Of a stretch of DNA of 64,000 bases, positions 42,868 to 52,322 are shown piece after piece. The stretch's first letter is position 1. Every line of letters starts with the position of its first letter. The stretch is from contig NZ_NNBK01000003.1 of the NCBI RefSeq assembly GCF_002803075.1, positions 62,001 to 126,000 on the forward strand, in the 5' to 3' direction. Source of the stretch: Streptomyces sp. CB01373. GTDB lineage: Bacteria; Actinomycetota; Actinomycetes; Streptomycetales; Streptomycetaceae. A model generated the notes under the pieces. That model worked only from the letters and a program-made list of their open reading frames with translations, was not told the DNA's origin and made no database searches. The position numbers and the translations under genes are program-made.

Positions 42868-43060
42868 CCAGCAGACTTTCCGTCCCGACGACAGCTCCAC
42901 CCGACCCCGGACAGCGGAACCGGGCGACCCACCTGACGCGACAGTCGGGCCACCGGCCTGCTCACCACCCGCCTCGGAAAGCGAAAAGGCCCGCCGACGC
43001 CGTCGACGGACCCTCACGCAAGATCGAGGTTAATCGGTGCATGGCATGCGGGGCTCCGGG

Positions 43061-43900
43061 TCAGGGCTCCACCTGTCGCCAGCCCGTCACAGGGCCGGGG
43101 TTTGTGTGGTCCGCAGGGGTGACCCAGAAGGGTTTGCCCAGCTCAGCGCTAAAGTGGGCGCCTGTCCGGCCGTCGCCGGAGGAACGGCCGGTCAGGCGCC
43201 GCCCTATCCACGGCAGCAGATGCTGCCGGGCGAAGCGGGCGTCCTGCACCCGGCGGTTGAGCCAGCCCGGACGCGCGGTCGCCGCCATGGGCGTACGCCA
43301 CTCGGTGTCCTCGGGCTCGTGGCCGAGCGTCTGCCACACCGCCTCGGCGACCCGGCGGTGGCCCTCGGGGGTCAGGTGCAGCCGGTCCACGTCCCACAGC
43401 CGGGGGTCGGCGAGCGACGGCGCCCCGTACAGGTCGACGACGAGCGCGCCGTGCCGTGCGGCGAGCTCGTCGACGCAGGCGAACAACTCCTCCATGCGCG
43501 GCCGGAAGCGCTCCAGGACGGGGCCCCGCCGGCCGGGGCTGCGCATCAGCACCAGCCGCTCGCACGACGGCGCCAGCCGCTCCACGGCCTCCGTGAGCAG
43601 CCCCGTGACCCTGCCCATGTCGCACTTGGGCCGCAGCGTGTCGTTGAGGCCGCCCACCAGCGTCACGACGTCGGCCCGCATGGCCGCCGCCACCTCCACC
43701 TGCTCGTCGACGATCTGCCCGATGAGCTTGCCGCGCACGGCGAGGTTGGCGTACCGGAAGCCGGGCGCGCGGGCGGCCATCCGCGCCGCGAGGAGGTCCG
43801 CCCAGCCTCGGTACGAACCGTCGGGCAGCCGGTCCGACATGCCCTCGGTGAAGGAGTCGCCGACCGCGACCAGGCTCGTGTACATGGGATTCGTCTGCAT
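43061..43900 (-). CDS. SGNH/GDSL-family hydrolase
   Basis: 279 residues from ATG 43900; ATG 43885 is possible. The catalytic blocks are in order: VAVGDSFTEGMSDRLPDG (block I, Ser), NLAVRGKLIGQIVDEQ, VTLVGGLNDTLRP (block III, Asn), and WDVDRLHLTPEGHRRVAEAV (block V, Asp and His). There is no signal peptide, so it should be cytoplasmic. It is probably an esterase or lipase-like enzyme with unknown substrate. It is the first core gene after the accessory patch. Confidence 0.9.
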   Translation of the reverse strand: MQTNPMYTSLVAVGDSFTEGMSDRLPDGSYRGWADLLAARMAARAPGFRYANLAVRGKLIGQIVDEQVEVAAAMRADVVTLVGGLNDTLRPKCDMGRVTGLLTEAVERLAPSCERLVLMRSPGRRGPVLERFRPRMEELFACVDELAARHGALVVDLYGAPSLADPRLWDVDRLHLTPEGHRRVAEAVWQTLGHEPEDTEWRTPMAATARPGWLNRRVQDARFARQHLLPWIGRRLTGRSSGDGRTGAHFSAELGKPFWVTPADHTNPGPVTGWRQVEP

Positions 43901-43960
43901 GGCGTGAGCGATCGTATCCGGGCGGTCCGGTGGCGTACCAAGCGGTCGGTCGGTATCGCG

Positions 43961-44989
43961 TCAGGCCGTCCCGGTCACCCCCGCCGGTCCGAACAGCTCT
44001 CGCAGTACGTCCTCCATGGTCACCAGGCCCGCGAGCCGGTCGTCGGCCCCCAGGACGGCCGCCAGGTGCGTACGGCTGCCGCGCATCGCGGTGAGCACGT
44101 CGTCCAGCGGCGTGCCCTCGCGGACCCGGGCGATGGGCCGCATGTCCCGCGGCCGGAACGGCTCCTCCCGCGGCGAGGCGTCCAGGGCGTCCTTCACATG
44201 CAGGTAGCCGACGATGTGGCGTTCCTCGTCGACCACGGGGAAGCGCGAGAAGCCGGACTCGGCCGACAGCCGCTCCAACTGCTCGGGGGTGATTCCCACC
44301 GACGCGTGGACGACACGCTCCAGCGGGAGCACCACGTCACGCACGGGCCGGCTGCCGAGCTCCAGCGCGTCGTGCAGCCGCTCCTGCGCCCGGTCGTCGA
44401 TGAGGCCGGCCGCGCTGGCGTCCTTGACGATCTGGGCCAGCTCCGCGTCCGTGAAGGTCGACGAGACCTCGCTCTTGGCCTCCACCCGCAACAACTTGAG
44501 CAGGCTGTTCGCGAACGTGTTCACCGTGAAGATCACCGGGCGCAGGGCCTGGGACAGCGCGACCAGCGGCGGTCCGAGCAGCAGCGCGCTGCGTACCGGC
44601 TCCGCGAGCACGACGTTCTTCGGCACCATCTCGCCGAGCAGCATGTGCAGGTACGTCGCCAGGGCCAGCGCGATCACGAACGACACCGCGTGGCCCGCGC
44701 CCGGTGGCACACCCATGGCGTGGAACGCCGGCTCCAGCAGGTGCGCGATCGCCGGCTCGGCGACCACACCGAGGACCAGGGTGCACAGGGTGATGCCGAG
44801 CTGCGCCGCGGCCAGCAGCGCGGACACGTGCTGCAGGCCCCACAGCACGCTCCGGGCGCGCCGGTCGCCCGCCTCGGCGTACGGCTCGATCTGGCTGCGG
44901 CGCACCGAGATCAGCGCGAACTCGCCGCCCACGAAGAAGGCGTTGACGACCAGGGACGCCAGCCCGATCAGAATCTGCACACCGGTCAC
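43961..44989 (-). CDS. CNNM/CorC-type hemolysin family protein with CBS domains (second of a pair)
   Basis: 342 residues from the GTG at 44989, overlapping the stop of the upstream paralogue (GTGA). The N-terminal DUF21/CNNM membrane domain has three to four helices (LIGLASLVVNAFFVGGEFAL, AQLGITLCTLVLGVVAEPAI, ATYLHMLLGEMVPKNVVLAE). It is followed by two CBS modules (RPVRDVVLPLERVVHASVGI, then LVTMEDVLRELFG). The family handles magnesium or cobalt efflux. It lacks the CorC_HlyC tail that its partner has. Confidence 0.9.
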   Translation of the reverse strand: MTGVQILIGLASLVVNAFFVGGEFALISVRRSQIEPYAEAGDRRARSVLWGLQHVSALLAAAQLGITLCTLVLGVVAEPAIAHLLEPAFHAMGVPPGAGHAVSFVIALALATYLHMLLGEMVPKNVVLAEPVRSALLLGPPLVALSQALRPVIFTVNTFANSLLKLLRVEAKSEVSSTFTDAELAQIVKDASAAGLIDDRAQERLHDALELGSRPVRDVVLPLERVVHASVGITPEQLERLSAESGFSRFPVVDEERHIVGYLHVKDALDASPREEPFRPRDMRPIARVREGTPLDDVLTAMRGSRTHLAAVLGADDRLAGLVTMEDVLRELFGPAGVTGTA

Positions 44990-46479
44990 CGCCCGGCCCT
45001 CCCCTCGTCCTCCGCGCCACCGCACGGCCGTTCGTCCTTCGGAGCGGGCCCGTCACCGTGCCTGCCGCGCGTGCCTTCCCCGCGCTGCACGCGGTCCTCG
45101 TGGTCCCCGCCGTGCCCGCTTGACCCGCCGTGCTCGCGGTCCCCGCCTTCCTCGCCCCGCGCCCCCCGTTCGTCGTCCAGTGGCGCGTGCAGGAGTACGC
45201 GCGCTGCGCGGTGGCCGCTCGAGTCCACGACGTCCAGTCGCCAGCCGGCGGTCTGGAGGATGTCGCCGGTCTCGGGGATCCGGCCGAGTTCGGCGGCGAT
45301 CAGGCCGGCCAGCGTCTCGTACGGCCCCTCCGGCACCCGCAGCCCCACCTGCGCGAGCTGGTCCACCCGCGCGGAGCCGCCCGCCGAGTACAGGGCGCGG
45401 CCCTCCTCGTCGGCACCGGCCGGCGCGATGTCGGGCGTCTCGTGCGGGTCGTGCTCGTCGCGCACCTCGCCGACCACCTCCTCGACGATGTCCTCCAGCG
45501 TCGCCACGCCCGCGGTGCCGCCGTACTCGTCGATGACGACCGCCATCGTGCGCTTGCCGGACAGCCGGTCAAGGAGCCGGTCGACGGTCAGCGACTCGGG
45601 GACCAGGAGCGGCTCGCGCATGATCTCCGAGACCTGTGTGCGGGTGCGGCGCTCGGCCGGTATCGCCAGCACGTCCTTGATGTGGGCGGTGCCCACGACC
45701 GAGTCGAGGCCGCCCTGGTGGACGGGGAACCGGGACAGCCCGGTCGCCCGGGTCGCGTTCGCCACGTCCTCGCAGGTCGCCCGGGCGTCGAGGGCCACGA
45801 CCCGCACCCGCGGGGTCATCACGTTCTCCGCGGTCAGGTCCGCCAGGTTGAGGGTGCGTACGAACAGCTCGGCGGTGTCCGCCTCCAGGGCGCCCTCCTT
45901 GGCGGAGTGCCGGGCCAGGGCGGCGAGTTCCTGGGGCCCGCGAGCGGAGGCGAGCTCCTCGGCGGGCTCCATGCCGAGCCGGCGCACCACGCGGTTCGCC
46001 GTGTTGTTCAGGTGGGTGATGAAGGGGCGGAAGGCGGCGCTGAACCAGCGCTGCGGGCTGCCCACCCGCCGGGCCACCGCGAGCGGCGAGGAGATCGCCC
46101 AGTTCTTGGGCACCAGCTCGCCGACGACCATCAGGAACACCGTGGACAGGGCCGTGCCCAGGGCCAGCGCGACCGAGGTCGCTGCGGACCGGGACAGACC
46201 GAGCGCCTGGATCGGCCCCGCGATCAGCTTGCCGATCGACGGCTCGGCGAGCATGCCGACCACCAGATTGGTGACGGTGATGCCGAGCTGTGCCCCGGAG
46301 AGCTGGAAGGTCAGGTTCCGTACGGCCTTCAGCGCGCCGGCAGCGCCGCGCTCACCGCGCTCGGCGGCCCGCTCCAGGGCACCGCGCTCGACGGTCGTCA
46401 GCGAGAACTCGGCCGCGACGAAGGCGCCGCAGGCGAGACTGAGCAGCACCGCCACCAGCAACAGGAGCACTTCGGTCAT
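44986..46479 (-). CDS. CNNM/CorC-type hemolysin family protein with CBS and CorC_HlyC domains
   Basis: 497 residues. CNNM/DUF21 membrane part (LLLVAVLLSLACGAFVAAEF, SGAQLGITVTNLVVGMLAEP, FLMVVGELVPKNWAISSPLA), two CBS domains (NVMTPRVRVVALDARATCED, then GGTAGVATLEDIVEEVVGEV) and a CorC_HlyC transporter-associated domain (ARVDQLAQVGLRVPEGPYET). The last 60 residues are a charged Gly/Glu/His-rich tail of low complexity. It forms a two-gene operon with the downstream paralogue, a common actinomycete arrangement, and is probably involved in divalent-cation homeostasis. Confidence 0.9.
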   Translation of the reverse strand: MTEVLLLLVAVLLSLACGAFVAAEFSLTTVERGALERAAERGERGAAGALKAVRNLTFQLSGAQLGITVTNLVVGMLAEPSIGKLIAGPIQALGLSRSAATSVALALGTALSTVFLMVVGELVPKNWAISSPLAVARRVGSPQRWFSAAFRPFITHLNNTANRVVRRLGMEPAEELASARGPQELAALARHSAKEGALEADTAELFVRTLNLADLTAENVMTPRVRVVALDARATCEDVANATRATGLSRFPVHQGGLDSVVGTAHIKDVLAIPAERRTRTQVSEIMREPLLVPESLTVDRLLDRLSGKRTMAVVIDEYGGTAGVATLEDIVEEVVGEVRDEHDPHETPDIAPAGADEEGRALYSAGGSARVDQLAQVGLRVPEGPYETLAGLIAAELGRIPETGDILQTAGWRLDVVDSSGHRAARVLLHAPLDDERGARGEEGGDREHGGSSGHGGDHEDRVQRGEGTRGRHGDGPAPKDERPCGGAEDEGRAGR

Positions 46480-46628
46480 CGGGTCACCCCCGTCCCATGG
46501 TCGGGCAGGGCAGGGGCTGGCGCGCTGTGTCGCGCTCGGGGAGGCTCGCCCATGGGCGGACGCTCACAACCTTTCATGCAGGAACGGATGTCCCGCAATG
46601 GTAAAGGAAAGGCAAAGGAAGGTCGTGT

Positions 46629-47054
46629 TCAGTCCGTCAGGGGCTTCACCCAGCGACGCCAGCGCTCCTCCGGCGCGTAGCCCGCCGCCCGCCAGGCGTG
46701 GTGCGCGTTCTCGTTTCGGGTGAGCACCATGGCGTCCCCGCGCCTCCCGCCGAGCCGCACGAACCGTTCCTCGGCGGCCGCCAGCAGGGCGGAGCCGATG
46801 CCCTGGCGCCGCCGGTCCGGGTGCACGGCCAGCCGGTACAGATGGCAGCGCCAGCCGTCGAAGCCCGCGATGACCGTGCCGGCCAGTTCGCCGTCCCGTA
46901 CCGCCAGCAGCAGGGACTCCGGGTCGCGGGCGATCAGGCGGGCCACGCCGTCCCGGTCGTCGCTGATGCTCGTGCCCTCCGCGGCCGTCGTCCAGAAGGC
47001 CAGTACGGCGCCGAGGTCGTCTGCGGTCGCCGCGCGTATGTGCAGATCGCTCAT
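46629..47054 (-). CDS. GNAT-family N-acetyltransferase
   Basis: 141 residues from ATG 47054. A RimI-like GNAT domain: MSDLHIRAATADDLGAVLAF, AGTVIAGFDGWRCHLYRLAV, then HPDRRRQGIGSALLAAAEER as the acetyl-CoA loop and NENAHHAWRAAGYAPEERWR. The acceptor is unknown. It sits alone between the hemolysin pair and the ABC exporter. The 149 bp toward the hemolysin gene hold no visible feature beyond promoter-like sequence. Confidence 0.9.
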   Translation of the reverse strand: MSDLHIRAATADDLGAVLAFWTTAAEGTSISDDRDGVARLIARDPESLLLAVRDGELAGTVIAGFDGWRCHLYRLAVHPDRRRQGIGSALLAAAEERFVRLGGRRGDAMVLTRNENAHHAWRAAGYAPEERWRRWVKPLTD

Positions 47055-47129
47055 GCGGCGATGACACCACGCATCACAGGGCGCCGGGCGCAATTCCAGT
47101 ATCCGGACGCGGGGCCCGCCGCGACCGCC

Positions 47130-49697
47130 TCACTCGTGCGCGATCGCCGCCAGCACGTTCATCCGTGAGGCGCGCAGCGCCGGCAGCAGCGCCGCCACTA
47201 CGCCCACGAGCGCCGCGCCGATCACCACCGCCACGATCGTGCTCCAGGGGATGGCCAGCGCCCTCATGCCCTGAAGTGCCAGCACCCGCTGGGTGCACAG
47301 GCCCCACACCAGGCCCAGGGACAGTCCCAGGACCGCGCCGAAGACGGCGATCACCACCGACTCCAGCCGGATCATCCGCCGCAGCTGACGGCGGGACAGC
47401 CCGATGGCCCTCAGCAGACCGATCTCCCGGGTGCGCTCCACCACCGACAGGGCGAGGGTGTTGACCACGCCCAGGACCGCGATGACGATCGCGAGGCCGA
47501 GCAGCGCGTAGACGAGGTAGAGCAGGACCGCGATCTGGTCGTGGACGAGCTTCTTGTAGTCCGCCTGGTCGCGCACCTGCACATTGGGGTACGGCACGAG
47601 GGCCTTCTCCAGGTGGGCGCGCAACTGCGCGGCGCCGGTGCCGGGCGCGGCGTTCACGTACAGGGCGGCGTCCGGGGTGTTCGGCACGTACTTCTCCAGG
47701 GTCCCCATGCCGAAGTACACGCCGCCCTCGATGCCGAGCCCCTCGGCCGCGTCCTGGTTGGTGAGCGCCGCCACGGTCAGCCGGGCCTGCCGTCCGCCCT
47801 GGAACTCGACGGGCAGCACGGTCCCGGCCCGCACCCCGTGCTTCCCGGCGAAGCGGGCGTCCATGGCGATGTGCCCGTCGGCGAGCGCCGCCGCCGTGTC
47901 GCCGCGGACGTACTTGATGTGGGCGACCGAGTCGAGCCGCGGGTCGTACCCGGAGGCGGTCGTCGCGACGCGCTTGCCGTCCGGCAGCCGCAGGGCGACG
48001 GCCGCGAGGCGCTGCCGTACGACGGTGCCGGCGCCCGGGGTGTCGCGCACCGTGTGCGTGACCTCCGCGGAGAACGGCAGGAAGTTGCGGTTCTGTACCA
48101 CGTAGTCGGCGCCCAGCACCCTGTCGATCTGCCGGTCCAGGGAGTTGGTCATGGAGGCACTGGCCACGGACAGTCCGCCGACCAGGGCAAGGCCCACCAT
48201 CAGGGCGGCCGCGGTGGCGCCGGTACGGCGCGGGTTGCGCAGCGCGTTGCGCTGGCTCATTCGCCCGATGGAACCGAAGAGGGCCGGGAAGGCCCCGCCC
48301 AGCACCCGGATCAGCGGGCGCACCAGCAGCGGCCCGGCGACGACGACGGCGACCAGGGTGAGGACGATGCCCACGCCCAGCAGAGAGGCGGCGGTCGCGG
48401 TCCGGTGCGCGGCGGCGCAGCCCGCGAGCGCCGCCGCGCCGGCCGCGCCCATGCCCGCGCCCGCCAGCGCGCGCACCCGCAGCGGCCGGCCCACGCCGGC
48501 CACCTCGGTGTCCGCCAGGGCCGCCATGGGCGAGACGGCCGCGGCGCGGCGGGCCGGGAGGTAGGCCGCCAGGAAGGTGACACCGATGCCGACGCCGTAC
48601 GCGGCGACGGGCGTGCTCCACCTGACGACCATCGCCGAGGTCGTCAGGTTCATGCCGAACGAGCTCATCAGCCGGATCAGCCCGGCCGCCAGACCGATCC
48701 CGGCCGCGAGTCCCACCGTGGAGCCGACCACGCCGAGCAGCACCGCCTCGGCCAGCACCGAGCGCCGGACCTGCCGCCGGTCGGCGCCCAGGGCGCGCAG
48801 CAGACCCAGCTCGCGGGTGCGCTGGGCGATCAGCATGGAGAAGGTGTTGACGATCAGGAAGATGCCGACGAGGACCGCGATCCCGGCGAACCCGACCATG
48901 ACGTACTTGATGATCTTGACGAATCCGCCGAGCCGGGCGGCGGCCGACTTGGCCTGCTCACCGGCGGTCCGCAGGTCGTAGCCGCCGCTGCCTACGGCCC
49001 GGGCGACGCGCTGCTTGAGCTGGGCGTCGGTGACGCCCTTGGCCGCGTCGACCGAGATGCTCGTCGCACGGGCGGTCGAGCCGAGCAGCCTGGCCTGGGC
49101 GGTGGGCGTGTCCAGGAAGAGCCTGGCCGCGCCCGGGTTGGTGGTGGTGAACGTGGCGATGCCGACGACCCGGACGCGGAACGAGCCGGGCTGCGCCTGG
49201 ACCGCGAGCATGTCGCCGATCCGTACGCCGTCGTGCCGGGCGGTGTCGGCGTCCAGCAGGGCCTCGCCGTCGCCGTGCGGGGCGTGTCCGGAGGTCAGCC
49301 GCACCGGGCTGCGGTCGGTGACCTGCCAGTTGGAGACGACGGTCGGGGCGCCGGTGGTCGGGCCGACCGCTTCGTTGCGGCTGTCGACGACCATGGCGTT
49401 CCGGACGGCCACGTCCACGTGCGTCGCCGCCACGCCGTCGACCCCGGCCACCCGCTGGGCGAGGGACGCCGGCACGGTCTGCACGACCCCGGTTGGCAGT
49501 GCGGACGTCAGCTCCTGCCTGGGCGCCACCGTCACATCGGCGGCGGTCGAGGCGAAAAGCTGGTTGAAGGTGCGGGCGACGGTGTCGGAGAAGATCAGGC
49601 TGCCCGTGACGAAGGCCACGGACAGGATGACGGCCAGGGCCGAGAGCAGCAGCCGCCCCCTGTGGTCCAGGAAGCTGCGCAGGGTCGCTTTGAGCAC
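47130..49697 (-). CDS. ABC transporter permease with two FtsX domains (MacB-like)
   Basis: 855 residues. The N-terminal helix (HRGRLLLSALAVILSVAFVT) is followed by an extracellular MacB-type domain, a first FtsX block (KYVMVGFAGIAVLVGIFLIV, then RTRELGLLRALGADRRQVRR), further helices, a second periplasm-like domain, and a second FtsX block (LLYLVYALLGLAIVIAVLGV, RTREIGLLRAIGLSRRQLRR). Each block carries the coupling phrase ERTREIGLLRAIG. It forms a transporter with the ATPase encoded 4 nt upstream. Members export peptides, lipoproteins or drugs, or signal mechanically. Confidence 0.93.
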   Translation of the reverse strand: MLKATLRSFLDHRGRLLLSALAVILSVAFVTGSLIFSDTVARTFNQLFASTAADVTVAPRQELTSALPTGVVQTVPASLAQRVAGVDGVAATHVDVAVRNAMVVDSRNEAVGPTTGAPTVVSNWQVTDRSPVRLTSGHAPHGDGEALLDADTARHDGVRIGDMLAVQAQPGSFRVRVVGIATFTTTNPGAARLFLDTPTAQARLLGSTARATSISVDAAKGVTDAQLKQRVARAVGSGGYDLRTAGEQAKSAAARLGGFVKIIKYVMVGFAGIAVLVGIFLIVNTFSMLIAQRTRELGLLRALGADRRQVRRSVLAEAVLLGVVGSTVGLAAGIGLAAGLIRLMSSFGMNLTTSAMVVRWSTPVAAYGVGIGVTFLAAYLPARRAAAVSPMAALADTEVAGVGRPLRVRALAGAGMGAAGAAALAGCAAAHRTATAASLLGVGIVLTLVAVVVAGPLLVRPLIRVLGGAFPALFGSIGRMSQRNALRNPRRTGATAAALMVGLALVGGLSVASASMTNSLDRQIDRVLGADYVVQNRNFLPFSAEVTHTVRDTPGAGTVVRQRLAAVALRLPDGKRVATTASGYDPRLDSVAHIKYVRGDTAAALADGHIAMDARFAGKHGVRAGTVLPVEFQGGRQARLTVAALTNQDAAEGLGIEGGVYFGMGTLEKYVPNTPDAALYVNAAPGTGAAQLRAHLEKALVPYPNVQVRDQADYKKLVHDQIAVLLYLVYALLGLAIVIAVLGVVNTLALSVVERTREIGLLRAIGLSRRQLRRMIRLESVVIAVFGAVLGLSLGLVWGLCTQRVLALQGMRALAIPWSTIVAVVIGAALVGVVAALLPALRASRMNVLAAIAHE

Positions 49698-49701
49698 CGG
49701 G

Positions 49702-50568
49702 TCAGGCCTCCTCGACGGCGAGGCCGTCCCCGCCGAGCCGGCCGTGGACCGGGTCGAGGCCGACAGCGAGGCCGGGGGTGAGGCCGGGGGCGGCGGGGAC
49801 GACCGCTCCGGCGAACAGGCGCATGCGTTCCAGCACGGCCTCCGCGGTCGGATGCTCCATCGCGTCCACGATCCGGCCGTCCGCGAGGTACAGCACCAGG
49901 TCGGAGTGGGCGGCGGCGTTCGGGTCGTGGGTCACCATGACGACGGTCTGTCCGAGGCTGTCGACGGCGTCGCGCAGGAAGCCGAGCACCTCGAGACCGG
50001 CCCGCGAGTCGAGATTGCCGGTCGGTTCGTCGGCGAAGATCAGCTCCGGACGGGAGGCCAGGGCCCGCGCGCAGGCCACACGCTGCTGCTGGCCGCCGGA
50101 CAGCTGGGACGGACGGTGCCCCAGCCGGTTGCGCAGCCCCAGCGTGTCGATGACCTCGTCCAGCCACTTCTCGTCAGGCCTGCGGCCCGCGATGTCCATC
50201 GGCAGCGTGATGTTCTCCAGCGCGTTCAGTGTGGGGATGAGGTTGAACGACTGGAACATGAAGCCGATCCGGTCCCGGCGCAGCCGGGTCAGTTCGCGGT
50301 CCTTCAGCCCGGTGATCTCGGTGTCCCCGACCCAGACCTGGCCGGCCGTGACGGTGTCCAGTCCGGCCAGGCAGTGCATCAGCGTGGACTTCCCGGAGCC
50401 GGAGGGGCCCATCACCGTGGTGAAACGACGGCGTGCGATGTCGACGTCCACCGAGTCCAGCGCGAGCACGGCGGTCTCGCCCGATCCGTACGCCTTGGTC
50501 AGCCCGCGGGCGCGGGCCGCGATCCCGTCGGCCGACGCCCGGCCCGACGGCGCAGCAGGTATGGACAC
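49702..50568 (-). CDS. ABC transporter ATP-binding protein (MacB/LolD type)
   Basis: 288 residues from the GTG at 50568 behind GAGGAGG. Walker A TVMGPSGSGKSTLMHCLAGL is near residue 55, the Q-loop is in GFMFQSFNLIPTLNALENIT, the signature is LSGGQQQRVACARALA, Walker B LIFADEPTGNLDS, and the switch His in VVMVTHDPNAAAHSD. The ESFNLIP-type loop and DEPTGNLDS point to the LolD/MacB subfamily. The last 45 residues (GLTPGLAVGLDPVHGRLGGD) are a non-conserved extension. The permease gene follows after 4 nt. Confidence 0.94.
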   Translation of the reverse strand: MSIPAAPSGRASADGIAARARGLTKAYGSGETAVLALDSVDVDIARRRFTTVMGPSGSGKSTLMHCLAGLDTVTAGQVWVGDTEITGLKDRELTRLRRDRIGFMFQSFNLIPTLNALENITLPMDIAGRRPDEKWLDEVIDTLGLRNRLGHRPSQLSGGQQQRVACARALASRPELIFADEPTGNLDSRAGLEVLGFLRDAVDSLGQTVVMVTHDPNAAAHSDLVLYLADGRIVDAMEHPTAEAVLERMRLFAGAVVPAAPGLTPGLAVGLDPVHGRLGGDGLAVEEA

Positions 50569-50779
50569 GGGGCCTCCTCGGGGGTCCTTCGACCCGTTAC
50601 GTCTGGCTCGTGACAGCTTCGTCCCCAGCCGAGCGTAATGTGACCCGGCCCACAGCCGGTATCCGTCAGCGGGCCGGGCGGCGCTCTCAGGGCCCCGGCA
50701 ACCGCGTGAGGGGCATGCGCGCAGCGCTCTGTGCCTGTGTCCGCACGGAGAGTGGCACACGTGGTGTCCGATCGGCTGA

Positions 50780-51487
50780 TCAGGTGATCGGCCGCCTGCC
50801 GGGGCCCGTGGAGAGCGGACGCCAGGCCGTGCCCAGCACGCAGTACGAGGAGGGCAGGACCGGCCCCTTCTCCGGAATCAGCATTCGCCGGTAGGGGCCC
50901 AGCTCGAACCCGGCGTCGCGCAGGGCGGGGACCGCGTCGCGGGCCAGATGGCAGCCGCCGCACAGCAGGGGCCACACCGTGAGGTCAAGGGCGCGCTGGG
51001 TCAGGGCCATCGCACGGCCCCCGCCGCGGCCGTGCTCGAAGAACCGCACCTCGCCGCCGGGCTTCAGCACCCGTCGCGCCTCGGCGAGCGCGCGCGGCAC
51101 GTCGCGCACGCTGCACAGCACCTGCGCGAGCACCACCGCGTCGAACGCCTCGCTCTTCACCGGCAGCGCCTCCGCACAGCCCGGCACCACGTCGACCGGG
51201 ACCTCGGCGCGCAGGGCGGCCTCGAGCGCCCGCTGCCGCAGCAGCCGTTCCGGTTCGATCGCGACGACCTCCGCGACCGAGTCCGGGTAGCGCGCGAAGT
51301 TCAGCCCGGTGCCCGCGCCGATCTCGATCACCCGCCCGGACAGCCCGGCCAGCAGCCGCCGGCGCACCCCGGCGATGCCCATGCCGGTCTCCGCGGCCAG
51401 GGCGGCCCGGGCGTAGTAACGGGCGAACACCGGATGCCGGACGGCATCCCGCGCCGCCTTCCCGCGGCCGCCGGACCACGACACCAT
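50780..51487 (-). CDS. Class I SAM-dependent methyltransferase
   Basis: 235 residues from ATG 51487 with GGAGGG 5 nt upstream. Motif I is RVIEIGAGTGLNFARYP near residue 52, the acidic strand VVAIEPERLLRQRALEAA, motif II EAFDAVVLAQVLCSV, and motif III LKPGGEVRFFEHGRG. HPVFARYYARAALAAE at the start and the late CGGCHLARDAVPALRDAGFE are typical of the phospholipid or TMT1-like methyltransferases. The substrate is unproven. Confidence 0.88.
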   Translation of the reverse strand: MVSWSGGRGKAARDAVRHPVFARYYARAALAAETGMGIAGVRRRLLAGLSGRVIEIGAGTGLNFARYPDSVAEVVAIEPERLLRQRALEAALRAEVPVDVVPGCAEALPVKSEAFDAVVLAQVLCSVRDVPRALAEARRVLKPGGEVRFFEHGRGGGRAMALTQRALDLTVWPLLCGGCHLARDAVPALRDAGFELGPYRRMLIPEKGPVLPSSYCVLGTAWRPLSTGPGRRPIT

Positions 51488-51583
51488 GGCACCCTCCCGA
51501 CCGTGACAAACCCACGGTGAGTGTCCCCGGCGCCTGCCCCCCACACACCCCGCCCCACACTTCCGCGAGGCCGGGCGGCCCCG

Positions 51584-52321
51584 TCAGACGCCGCCGGCGA
51601 ACGGTGCGGGTGCCTCGCGGCCGGTGAAGACCGACGCGTTCCACGTGCCGTCGAGCCGGGGGGCCAGCCAGGTGGGGGCCAGGGAGCGGAAGTCGGGCGG
51701 GGTCAGGGCGCCCGCCGCTTCGGGGAGGGCGCCCAGCAGGGGGGCACCGGCGGTTTCGGGGAGGTCGGTGACGTTGCAGCGGCAGGCGAGGTCGGGCTCG
51801 GCGGGCCAGCTGCCGATCACCACGCCGAGCAGGTCCAGACCGCGGGTACGCAGTTCACGGGCCGTCAGCTCCGTCGTGTTCAGCGTGCCCAGGCCTGCCG
51901 TGGCCACGACCAGCACCGGAGCGCCCAGCAGCCGCGCCGCGTCCGCCAGGGTGCCGCCGTCCGCGTCGAAGCGGACGAGCAGCCCGCCCGCGCCTTCCAC
52001 CAGCACCAGGTCGTGCTCGGTGGCCAGCTTGGCGGCGGCCTCGGCCACCTCGTGCGGGCGCACCGGCGCCAGCCCGGCCCGCAGGGCCGCCGTCGCGGGC
52101 GCCAACGGCTCCGGATAGCGCGCGAGTTCACGCGCCGTGACATCACCGGCCAGCCGGGCGACCTCGTCGGCGTCCCCGCGCTCGTCCGGCCCCACACCGG
52201 TCTGCGCGGGCTTCAGCACGGCCACCGACCGCCCGGCCGCGACGGCCGCGGCGGCGACGGCGGCCGTCGCCACCGTCTTGCCGACCTCCGTGCCCGTGCC
52301 CGTGATCACCAGTACCGGCAT
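51584..52321 (-). CDS. bioD: ATP-dependent dethiobiotin synthetase
   Basis: 245 residues from ATG 52321, one base after the bioA stop. VLVITGTGTEVGKTVATAAV is the P-loop, KPAQTGVGPDE holds the substrate-binding Lys, and VLVEGAGGLLVRFDADGG is the conserved metal/substrate loop. It closes the ureido ring of biotin from 7,8-diaminopelargonate, CO2 and ATP. It is the third gene of bioB-bioA-bioD. Confidence 0.95.
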   Translation of the reverse strand: MPVLVITGTGTEVGKTVATAAVAAAAVAAGRSVAVLKPAQTGVGPDERGDADEVARLAGDVTARELARYPEPLAPATAALRAGLAPVRPHEVAEAAAKLATEHDLVLVEGAGGLLVRFDADGGTLADAARLLGAPVLVVATAGLGTLNTTELTARELRTRGLDLLGVVIGSWPAEPDLACRCNVTDLPETAGAPLLGALPEAAGALTPPDFRSLAPTWLAPRLDGTWNASVFTGREAPAPFAGGV

Positions 52322-52322
52322 C

